From positions 1 through 12,428 of the forward strand of contig DDBP01000037.1 of the NCBI GenBank assembly GCA_002332795.1: 12,428 nt of DNA, read 5' to 3'. Both the position numbers and the translations under genes were made by a program. This document shows, piece after piece, positions 6,609 to 12,242 of the stretch (its first letter is position 1; each line of letters opens with the position of its first letter). The notes beneath the pieces were generated by a model, which did not search any database, had not been told where the DNA came from, and saw nothing but the letters and a program-made list of their open reading frames with translations. The DNA is from Anaerolineales bacterium UBA2029 (GTDB lineage: Bacteria; Chloroflexota; Anaerolineae; Aggregatilineales; Aggregatilineaceae).

Positions 6609-7028
6609 ATGCCTACTCGCAAAGAGATTCTGCAAATGCTGGCTGAGGGGACGATTGACGTCAACCGCGCGGCTGAACTGCTGAACGCCGCTCAAGAGGA
6701 GTCGCCGGAAGCACCGGCGGCAACAGTGACGCCCCCCGCCCCCGAAGAGTCGCCTGCGCCCGAAGCACTCGCCAAACCGAAGCGCGAGGGTCGCTGGCTG
6801 CGCATTCACGTCAGCGATCTGCGCACCGGGCGCAGCCGTGTGCGCGTCAACGTCCCGCTGGGGCTGGTGCGCTTCGGGCTGCGCATTGGGGCGCGCTTCA
6901 CCGACGAACTCGACGAGGGCCTGGCCCGCGACGTGATCGCCGCCCTGGAAGAGGGGACCATTGACGGCACGCTGGTAGAAGTGGAAGACGAAGAGGACAA
7001 CGAGCGCGTGCATATCTTCGTGGACTGA
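6609..7028 (+). CDS. small SHOCT-like-module protein with a conserved C-terminal domain (paralogue of the protein at 9304)
   Basis: A 139-residue soluble protein. Residues 4-27 (RKEILQMLAEGTIDVNRAAELL) form a SHOCT-like helical hairpin. Residues 29-58 are an acidic Pro/Ala-rich linker. Residues 62-139 are an alpha/beta domain starting RWLRIHVSDLRTGRSRVRVN and containing LRIGARFTDE and VEVEDEED. The C-terminal domain matches the protein encoded at 9304-9678 almost without gaps. I know no biochemical function for it. The start ATG 6609 has an excellent Shine-Dalgarno (AGGAGGAG, 6596-6603). Position and spacing put it in an operon with the DUF2089 regulator upstream and the beta-solenoid protein 38 bases downstream. 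It has no signal peptide or membrane segment. Confidence 0.85.
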   Translation: MPTRKEILQMLAEGTIDVNRAAELLNAAQEESPEAPAATVTPPAPEESPAPEALAKPKREGRWLRIHVSDLRTGRSRVRVNVPLGLVRFGLRIGARFTDELDEGLARDVIAALEEGTIDGTLVEVEDEEDNERVHIFVD

Positions 7029-7066
7029 GCGCCCGTGCGCGCCAGGAGATAAGGAGCAAGCAGCCT

Positions 7067-8218
7067 ATGAACCGTCATGAGTATGCCGGTGTGGATACGT
7101 CGGTGATCGTGCAGCAGGTCGGCGGCGATTTGCGCGTGCGCGCGCACGAAGACGACGTGCTGCTGGTGGATGGCGAACGGGTGCACGTGGAGCACCTGGG
7201 AGCCGGGCAGCCCTACCTGGTGCGCGCCGCCGGCGACGCCCGCCTGATCGTCCCCGATACGGTCCCGCTGGTGGTGCAGGCAGTCGGCGGCGATGCCAAG
7301 ATCACCGATGTCGAGGCCGCCGTGGAAGTGGTGCGCGTGGGGGGCGACCTGTCGGTGCGCAACGCTGCCTCGGCCAGGGTCGGCCTGGTCGGCGGTGATG
7401 CGCGCATCAAACGGGTGAGCGGTGATGTGCGCGTAGAAGGCGTCGGCGGCGATGCCACTATCCGCGATGTAGACGGCTCACTGTGGGTGAGTCAGGTGGG
7501 GGCCGATCTCTACGTGCGCAACGTCCTGGGCGACTGTGTCGTGGAACGCACGGGGGCGGACCTGGTGCTGAGCCTGGAGTTCGCCCCGGACCGCGAGTAC
7601 CGCTTCAGCGCGGGCGCGGACATTCTGTGCCGCGTGCATCCCGACAGCAATGTCACCTTCGAACTGCCCCCCCAAACGACTGTGCAACTCGACATCCCCG
7701 CTGATATGGTAGAAACCGACGAGCAGCATCGCATCGTGCTGGGCGACGGCAGCGCGCGCGTGATCATCAGCAGAGCCGACCGGCTGCGTCTGGTGGGCGA
7801 AGACGACGATTACATGGTTGACTTCAGCGTGCAGATCGAAGACGAACTGGAAGCGCGTCTGTCGTCGCTGGAAGAGAAGCTCACGCAGCACCTGGAAGGG
7901 CTAGACGAGCGCATTCAGGCGACTACCGTGCGCCTGAGTTCGCAGGCCGAGCGGATGGCCGAGCGCGCACAGCGGGAAGCCATGCGCGCCGCCGAGCAGC
8001 TACGCCGGTCAATTGGCCGCTGGGAGGACAAACCCAAGCGCGGCAAGGCCAAGCGAGGTCGCTTTGCCGTAGGCATGATGGAGGGGCGGCCCACCCCACC
8101 TCCGCCCCCGCGCGAGCCGGTCACTGAGCAGGAGCGGCTGATGATCCTCAAGATGGTGCAGGAGGGCAAGATCACCATCGAAGAGGCCGAAAAACTGCTT
8201 TCTGCGCTAGAATCGTGA
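7067..8218 (+). CDS. DUF4097-like beta-solenoid protein with coiled coil and C-terminal SHOCT-like module
   Basis: A 383-residue acidic protein with no signal peptide or membrane helix, so cytoplasmic as far as seen. Residues 1-165 carry repeated V-G-G/A-D turns at 18, 73, 91, 108, 126, 144 and 162 (the last T-GAD). From 73 on they are 17-18 residues apart, the rhythm of a right-handed beta-solenoid. Residues 166-245 continue as beta strands. Residues 256-316 are strongly heptad-like (ARLSSLEEKLTQHLEGL and following), a likely coiled coil. A basic stretch (322-333, KPKRGKAKRGR) and a polyproline linker lead to the SHOCT-like module at 354-381 (MVQEGKITIEEAEKLLSAL). Such DUF4097/YvlB/LiaX-type proteins often carry the module at the N-terminus; here it is at the C-terminus. 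Start ATG 7067 follows AAGGAG at 7051-7056. Function is unknown; a scaffold or envelope-stress sensor is a guess. Confidence 0.83.
   Translation: MNRHEYAGVDTSVIVQQVGGDLRVRAHEDDVLLVDGERVHVEHLGAGQPYLVRAAGDARLIVPDTVPLVVQAVGGDAKITDVEAAVEVVRVGGDLSVRNAASARVGLVGGDARIKRVSGDVRVEGVGGDATIRDVDGSLWVSQVGADLYVRNVLGDCVVERTGADLVLSLEFAPDREYRFSAGADILCRVHPDSNVTFELPPQTTVQLDIPADMVETDEQHRIVLGDGSARVIISRADRLRLVGEDDDYMVDFSVQIEDELEARLSSLEEKLTQHLEGLDERIQATTVRLSSQAERMAERAQREAMRAAEQLRRSIGRWEDKPKRGKAKRGRFAVGMMEGRPTPPPPPREPVTEQERLMILKMVQEGKITIEEAEKLLSALES
8204..8213 (+). promoter_or_regulatory. possible internal -10 box (GCGCTAGAAT) before the GNAT gene
   Basis: TAGAAT at 8208-8213, preceded by GCGC, overlaps the last codons of the beta-solenoid gene and would start transcription near 8220, about 50 bases before the GNAT start. 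The context matches the other GCGCTAnAAT boxes here. No -35 box is clear, and the match inside coding sequence could be chance. Confidence 0.35.
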
Positions 8219-8233
8219 ACAGCACGGGCCTGG

Positions 8234-8259
8234 GCAGAGTGCACTAACAGTTGCTCTGC
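8234..8259 (+). promoter_or_regulatory. hairpin in the gap before the GNAT gene
   Basis: GCAGAG (8234-8239) pairs with CTCTGC (8254-8259), and inside it CACT can pair with AGTT using one wobble pair. The structure fills most of the 54-base gap between the solenoid and GNAT genes and ends just before the GNAT Shine-Dalgarno (GGTGGAG, 8261-8267). It has no T-run and so may modulate translation rather than terminate. Confidence 0.4.
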
Positions 8260-8272
8260 AGGTGGAGTGAGG

Positions 8273-9304
8273 ATGGCCACAACGGGAGCGTTGGCCCAGC
8301 GAAGAACATTCACCGGGTTGCGTCCGGTGCACCCGCGCGCCGATCTGGTGGACATCGCCAACCTGATCGAAGTGTGCTTCGCGCCGACGCTCGACGCTGC
8401 CGGTCGCTCGGCCATTCAGGAGATGCGCGCGCTGGGGCGGGCCAGGGGTATCATGTGGCTGACCGCCCGCCTGGCGCGGGCGTTGCCGCCGCTCTACGGC
8501 TTCGTGTGGCTGGAGCACGGGCAACTGGTGGGCAACGTCAGTCTCACTCCGGCGGAACGCGGGGGCGGCTGGGTGATTGCCAACGTCGCCGTGTTGCCCG
8601 CCCATCGGCGACGGGGCATCGCCCGACGGCTGATGCAGGCAGCGCTGGATTTCGTCGCGCGGCGTCATACGTTTGCCGTGTTGCAGGTGGAGGCCGATAA
8701 CGCCGCTGCGCGCGCGCTGTACACGAGCCTGGGGTTCCAGGAACAGCGGACGTTCACGACCTGGCGTTGCCCGGCCTATCAGCGACCGGCGCTGATCAGC
8801 CTGCCGCTGCCGCCGCTGCGCCCGCTCGTCCCCGCCGACGTGCCGGGCGTGACCGCGCTGGCAGCGCGCGTGCGTCCCAACGCGCGAGGCGGCCTGGGCT
8901 GGCTGCGACCGGTCAGCGAGGAAGCCTTTCGTCCGGCGCGGTTTGCCGCGCTGCGCTATGCCTTTGGCGGTGCGCGGGCCGCTACCTGGCTGCTGCCCGG
9001 CAGCGACGGGCAACCGGTCGCGGCACTCCGGCTGGAGATGCGCATCGGGGGCCTGGCACGCTCTTTCGATGCACTGATCGCGCCAGAGTATGCGGAACAG
9101 CTTGCCGCGCCGCTGATCGGCTTCGTGTTGCGGCGACTGGCAGGGCGCGAGCACGTCGTCGTCACCGAGCACCCCAGCGACGATGAGGCGATGAACGCCG
9201 CGCTGCGCGAACACTCTTTCCGTCCCGAACGGACGCTGGTGCATATGATCTGGAACGCGGGCAACGACGGGCACAGGACTCGCCGCCAAGGAGAAAGCGA
9301 TTGA
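8273..9304 (+). CDS. two-domain GNAT-family N-acetyltransferase
   Basis: A 343-residue soluble enzyme expected to move an acetyl group from acetyl-CoA to an amine; the substrate is unknown. The first GNAT domain (about 15-165) has the acetyl-CoA pyrophosphate-binding motif VAVLPAHRRRGIARRL at 105-120 and the closing NAAARALYTSLGFQE at 143-157. A second, weaker GNAT-like half begins at about 175 with LRPLVPADVPGVTAL. It lacks a clear Q/R-x-x-G-x-G/A motif and may be a degenerate, non-catalytic copy. ATG 8273 is preceded by GGTGGAG; an in-frame GTG at 8267 would add two residues. Its stop overlaps the start of the next gene by one base (TGATG), so the two are translationally coupled. It is the only gene in the cluster without a SHOCT-like module. 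Confidence 0.85.
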   Translation: MATTGALAQRRTFTGLRPVHPRADLVDIANLIEVCFAPTLDAAGRSAIQEMRALGRARGIMWLTARLARALPPLYGFVWLEHGQLVGNVSLTPAERGGGWVIANVAVLPAHRRRGIARRLMQAALDFVARRHTFAVLQVEADNAAARALYTSLGFQEQRTFTTWRCPAYQRPALISLPLPPLRPLVPADVPGVTALAARVRPNARGGLGWLRPVSEEAFRPARFAALRYAFGGARAATWLLPGSDGQPVAALRLEMRIGGLARSFDALIAPEYAEQLAAPLIGFVLRRLAGREHVVVTEHPSDDEAMNAALREHSFRPERTLVHMIWNAGNDGHRTRRQGESD

Positions 9305-9678
9305 TGACCACTGCCGAAGAACGGATGCGCATCCTGCAGATGATTCAGGAGGGCAAGATCACCGCCGAGGAAGGGGCGCGGCTGTTACAGGCGCTCAGCA
9401 AGGGGCGCCCCGCTGCACCGCCTCCGCCGCCCACCCGCGACCCACGCATGCTGCGCGTGCGCATCACCGATCTGAACACGGGCAAGACCAAGGTCAACGT
9501 CAATATCCCCATGAGCCTGGTGAACGTGGGCATCAAACTGGGCGCGCGTTTCACACCCAGCTCCGCCGACATTGACTATGACGAGATCGTCGAGGCTATC
9601 AAAGCCGGGGCCAGCGGCAGACTGGTAGATGTCGAAGACCTGGAGAGCGGCGAACACGTCGAGGTCTGGGTGGAATAA
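9304..9678 (+). CDS. small SHOCT-like-module protein (paralogue of the protein at 6609)
   Basis: A 124-residue soluble protein. An N-terminal SHOCT-like hairpin (about 5-31, MQIL-type start ILQMIQEGKITAEEGARLL) is followed by a proline-rich linker (35-46) and a C-terminal domain from 48 (RMLRVRITDLNTGKTKVNVN, IKLGARFT, VDVEDLESGEHVEVWVE). That domain aligns over its length with residues 62-139 of the protein at 6609. ATG 9304 overlaps the GNAT stop by one base. AAGGAG at 9288-9293 is 10 bases from ATG 9304 and 7 from an in-frame TTG at 9301, so the TTG start is a real alternative. It is the last gene before a strong terminator. Function is unknown; the paired architecture suggests it interacts with the other module-bearing proteins. 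Confidence 0.85.
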   Translation: MTTAEERMRILQMIQEGKITAEEGARLLQALSKGRPAAPPPPPTRDPRMLRVRITDLNTGKTKVNVNIPMSLVNVGIKLGARFTPSSADIDYDEIVEAIKAGASGRLVDVEDLESGEHVEVWVE

Positions 9679-9718
9679 ACGGGCAAACCCTGCAGCAGGT
9701 GAGGCCTTCGCCCCCTGT

Positions 9719-9764
9719 CCCCTCGCCCATGCGACTGTGTTGCGCGACGAGGGGTTTTTGTTTT
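9719..9764 (+). terminator. intrinsic terminator of the SHOCT-module cluster
   Basis: CCCCTCG (9719-9725) pairs perfectly with CGAGGGG (9748-9754), followed by TTTTTGTTTT (9755-9764). The 22-base interior can form a further short GCG/CGC pairing. It lies 41 bases after the stop of the last cluster gene and is the clearest terminator in the window. Confidence 0.85.
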
Positions 9765-9825
9765 CTCCCTTATACGCCTGCTCCTGCCGCACTTGTTGTC
9801 GCAGCCGGGCGCAGGTGAAGCCGGT

Positions 9826-9835
9826 GCGCTATAAT
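9826..9835 (+). promoter_or_regulatory. -10 box (GCGCTATAAT) of the pgeF-yggS genes
   Basis: A perfect TATAAT at 9830-9835, preceded by GCGC, lies after the cluster terminator and 50 bases before the chosen pgeF start. Transcription would start near 9842. No -35 box fits at standard spacing; TTGTTG at 9793-9798 is too far. Confidence 0.55.
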
Positions 9836-9885
9836 CGGGCGTGAGACTCGTTCCAGCGGCGACAGAATCGCAGGGAAGTTCGCGC

Positions 9886-10677
9886 GTGCGACGTATCAAC
9901 AACGGCGGGCCGGTGTTCTACCAGTTCGAGCAGTGGGCGGGCAGCGACCGCCTGGTGCACGGCGTCTTCACGCGCCTGGGCGGCGTGAGTCAGCCGCCGT
10001 GGGATACGCTCAACCTGGGCGGCACGGTGGGCGACGATCTGGCCGCCGTGCGCGAGAATCACCGGCGGGCCTACGCCGCGCTGGGACTGGACGAGAAGTA
10101 CACCTGCACTGTCTGGCAGGTGCACAGCGCCGACACAGTGATTGCGCGCGCGCCTGTCCCTGGGCGACGCTGGCTGGCCCGTGCCGATGGCCTGGTCACC
10201 GACCGGCCTGGTCTGGCCCTGACCATGCGCTTTGCCGACTGTACGCCGGTCGTGCTCTACGATCCCGTTCACCATGTGATCGGGCTGGCGCACGCCGGCT
10301 GGCGGGGGACAGTGCTAGGCGCGGCGGTGAGCGTCCTGCAGACGATGATCGAGGCGTTCGGGGTGCGTCCGGCGGACGTGCAAGCGGCGATCGGTCCCAG
10401 CATCGGGCCGGAGCGCTATCAGGTGGGCGAGGAAGTCGTGACCGCCGTCGCGCGGGCGTTCGGCAGCACCGCAGGGCTGATACGTCGCGCCGCCGATGGC
10501 AGCGCCTATCTCGACTTGTGGGCGGCCAACCGGCTGGCGCTGGAACGAGCAGGCGTCGAGCAGATCGAGGTGGCCGGTATCTGCACCGCCACGCGCACCG
10601 ACGAGTTCTACTCGCACCGGGCCGAGGGCGGGCGCACCGGTCGCTTTGGCGTGATTGTGGCGCTCAACGGAAGTTAG
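9886..10677 (+). CDS. pgeF: YfiH/LACC1-family protein (peptidoglycan editing factor PgeF / purine nucleoside phosphorylase-type)
   Basis: A 263-residue cytoplasmic enzyme. The zinc-binding triad of the family is present: H80 in WQVHSAD, C119 in MRFADCTPV and H136 in GLAHAGWRGT. C-terminal TATRTDEFYSHRAEGGRTGRF is also typical. Relatives act on purine nucleosides (LACC1-type phosphorylase/deaminase), and E. coli YfiH has been linked to correct peptidoglycan precursor composition. I choose GTG 9886 because AGGGAAG lies 7 bases before it and the conserved region follows. An in-frame GTG at 9841 would add 15 residues but coincides with the predicted transcription start and would need leaderless translation. 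It is followed after three bases by yggS, the familiar ylmD-ylmE pairing. Confidence 0.9.
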   Translation: MRRINNGGPVFYQFEQWAGSDRLVHGVFTRLGGVSQPPWDTLNLGGTVGDDLAAVRENHRRAYAALGLDEKYTCTVWQVHSADTVIARAPVPGRRWLARADGLVTDRPGLALTMRFADCTPVVLYDPVHHVIGLAHAGWRGTVLGAAVSVLQTMIEAFGVRPADVQAAIGPSIGPERYQVGEEVVTAVARAFGSTAGLIRRAADGSAYLDLWAANRLALERAGVEQIEVAGICTATRTDEFYSHRAEGGRTGRFGVIVALNGS

Positions 10678-10680
10678 CGT

Positions 10681-11418
10681 ATGGAAGCCATTCAGACCAT
10701 CGCGGAACGGGTCGCGGTAGTGCGCGAGACGATCGCGGCGGCATGTCAGCGTGCCGGACGTTCGCCGGGCGACGTGACGCTGGTCGCCGTCAGCAAGACG
10801 CACCCTCCGGCGCTGATCCTGGAAGCGCTGGCAGCGGGCGTGCAGCATTTCGGAGAGAATCGCATCGAGGAAGCGCTGAGCAAGATCGTACAGGTCAACG
10901 CCGCCGCGCCGACGCCGGTGCAATGGCACATGGTCGGGCACGTGCAGAGCCGCAAAGCCCGTTTCGTGATCGGGCCATTCGCCCTGCTGCATTCGCTGGA
11001 CAGCGTGCACCTGGCCGAACGCCTGAGCCACTACGCGCAGCTTGCCGGTCGCACGCTGGACGTGCTGCTGGAGATGAACGTCTCCGGCGAGGCCAGCAAA
11101 GAGGGCTGGGCGGCCTGGCGCTGGCGGGACGACCGAGCCTGTCGCCATGCCCTGTGGGAAGAAGTGGCGCAGGTGCTGGCGTTGCCGGGGCTGCGCGTGC
11201 GCGGGCTGATGACCATGGCTCCCATCGTCGCGGACATGGAGCAGGCCCGCCCGGTCTTCGCCGCACTGCGCGAGTTGCGCGATGCCCTGGCCGGCGATTT
11301 TCCCGCCGCAAGCTGGCATGAACTGAGTATGGGCATGACCGACGACTATCCGGTAGCCGTGGAAGAAGGGGCGACGATCGTGCGCATTGGCCGCGCCATC
11401 TTTGGCGAGCGCCGCTGA
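10681..11418 (+). CDS. yggS: YggS/PLPBP pyridoxal-phosphate homeostasis protein
   Basis: A 245-residue single-domain TIM-barrel protein that binds pyridoxal 5'-phosphate and controls vitamin B6 and amino-acid/keto-acid balance; it has no known catalysis. K39 in VAVSKTHP is the PLP-binding lysine. Other family signatures are FGENRIEEA, WHMVGHVQSRKA and, at the C-terminus, LSMGMTDDYPVAVEEGAT followed by VRIGRAIFG. A segment near 139-160 (KEGWAAWRWRDDRACRH) replaces the shorter loop usual in this region. The start is ATG 10681 with GGAAG at 10669-10673, three bases after the pgeF stop, so the genes are co-transcribed. In many bacteria this gene sits with yggT or sepF, as it nearly does here. Confidence 0.93.
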   Translation: MEAIQTIAERVAVVRETIAAACQRAGRSPGDVTLVAVSKTHPPALILEALAAGVQHFGENRIEEALSKIVQVNAAAPTPVQWHMVGHVQSRKARFVIGPFALLHSLDSVHLAERLSHYAQLAGRTLDVLLEMNVSGEASKEGWAAWRWRDDRACRHALWEEVAQVLALPGLRVRGLMTMAPIVADMEQARPVFAALRELRDALAGDFPAASWHELSMGMTDDYPVAVEEGATIVRIGRAIFGERR

Positions 11419-11430
11419 GGGAGAACCTTT

Positions 11431-11523
11431 ACCGCAGAGAGCGCGGAGCACGCAGAGGATACACAGAGTGAGTAACAGGCCGTTATCAATCCCCTCTGTG
11501 CCTTGCTCCGTGTCCTCTGTGCT
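11431..11523. repeat. dispersed-type repeat: 9-base tandem units in an imperfect inverted pair
   Basis: The left arm (11431-11468) is made of roughly 9-base units of the type GCAGAGAGC, GCGGAGCAC, GCAGAGGAT, ACACAGAGT. The right arm (11494-11523) is its imperfect inverse (CTCTGTG, CTCCGTG, CTCTGTG). They flank about 25 unrelated bases, so the whole could fold into a long stem-loop. Elements with this CGCAGAG/CACGGAG wording are scattered in many genomes of Chloroflexota, cyanobacteria and planctomycetes, to my recollection. It occupies most of the 232-base gap between yggS and yggT, and no gene is seen in that gap. Confidence 0.7.
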
Positions 11524-11552
11524 GAAGACTCACCCTGCGGCGGCGCGACAAC

Positions 11553-11562
11553 GCGCTACAAT
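11553..11562 (+). promoter_or_regulatory. -10 box (GCGCTACAAT) of the yggT-yggU genes
   Basis: TACAAT at 11557-11562, preceded by GCGC, lies downstream of the repeat and about 88 bases before yggT. The expected start site is near 11569. No good -35 is seen. It would give yggT, yggU and the lipoprotein gene their own promoter after the repeat interrupts the operon. Confidence 0.45.
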
Positions 11563-11650
11563 CATGCGTAGTGGGAATCAAGATCGGAGATCGTGAGCCG
11601 GAGCGGGCCAGAGGCTGCCTGCGCCGGGGTTGTCATAAGGAGATGGGGCT

Positions 11651-11908
11651 TTGGAAGGTCTGGCAATGATGGTCGAGCTGTTCATTCAGCTCTATTCCCT
11701 GGTGATCCTGGCGCGCGTGTTGATGAGCTGGGTCAACATTGACCCCTATAGTCCGCTGGCCCGCACCATCTTCAACCTCACCGAGCCGGTGCTGGCCCCC
11801 GTGCGCAACCTGTTGCCGCCCGCTGCCGGGCTGGACTTCAGCCCGATCATCGTCATGGTGTTGTTGCAGGTCATCGGGCGTATGATCGTCACGATGTTGC
11901 TCGCCTAG
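11651..11908 (+). CDS. yggT: YggT/YlmG-family membrane protein
   Basis: An 85-residue inner-membrane protein with two hydrophobic helices (about 7-27 and 62-84) around the family loop NLTEPVLAPVRNLLPPAAGL then DFSPIIV. It is one YggT repeat, the YlmG form, and has been linked to cell division or to membrane and osmotic functions; the mechanism is not settled. I choose TTG 11651 because AAGGAGA (11637-11643) lies exactly 7 bases upstream. ATG 11666, preceded by GGAAGG, would remove five residues and is a reasonable alternative. yggU starts 25 bases after its stop. Confidence 0.88.
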   Translation: MEGLAMMVELFIQLYSLVILARVLMSWVNIDPYSPLARTIFNLTEPVLAPVRNLLPPAAGLDFSPIIVMVLLQVIGRMIVTMLLA

Positions 11909-11933
11909 CGGCGATCGGAAGGGGGAGGATACG

Positions 11934-12239
11934 ATGCCGCGCGATTTCGAAATCACCGATGCCCGCCATGGGGCGGCCTTTGGCGTGCGCGTGGTGACCG
12001 ATGCCGACGAAGTGGCCGTCGTCGGCATGTTCCCGGATGGCTCGCTACAAATTCACCTGACCGAGCCGCTCGATATGGGGCGCGCCGATGCCCAACTGAT
12101 CGCCTTCCTGGCCGAGCAACTGTCCGTTGATCCGTCACGGGTGGCGATTGTGGCGGGCGCGGGTGGCCCCAACAAACTGATCAGTGTGGAAGGGGTCAGT
12201 CCAGCCACGGTAGACGCCTGGTTGTCGCGCTGGCGGTAG
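11934..12239 (+). CDS. yggU: DUF167/YggU-family protein
   Basis: A 101-residue small alpha/beta protein. The family pattern is visible: VRVVTDADEVAVVG, then DGSLQIHLTEPLDMGRADAQL and IAFLAEQLSVDPSRVAIVAG, then the closing GPNKLISVEGV. The usual lysines near the start and in the DGKAN-type loop are replaced (MGRADAQ), so it is slightly divergent. Function is unknown, although the family is widespread and usually follows yggT. ATG 11934 has a strong Shine-Dalgarno, GGGGGAGG at 11921-11928. The lipoprotein gene starts three bases after its stop. Confidence 0.87.
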   Translation: MPRDFEITDARHGAAFGVRVVTDADEVAVVGMFPDGSLQIHLTEPLDMGRADAQLIAFLAEQLSVDPSRVAIVAGAGGPNKLISVEGVSPATVDAWLSRWR

Positions 12240-12242
12240 GCG

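Noticed and set aside
7140..7560. Repeated GGCGGCGAT-type DNA words
   Set aside because: They are in frame and simply encode the VGGD turns of the beta-solenoid; this is protein repetition and not a DNA repeat element.
9841..9885. Leaderless GTG start for pgeF at 9841
   Set aside because: It coincides with the expected transcription start from TATAAT at 9830-9835, and the extra 15 residues show no conservation pattern I know. GTG 9886 has a proper Shine-Dalgarno. Leaderless translation is not excluded.
10315..11451. 378-codon minus-strand frame over pgeF and yggS
   Set aside because: Both plus-strand genes have full family signatures, and the minus frame crosses their junction without any domain.
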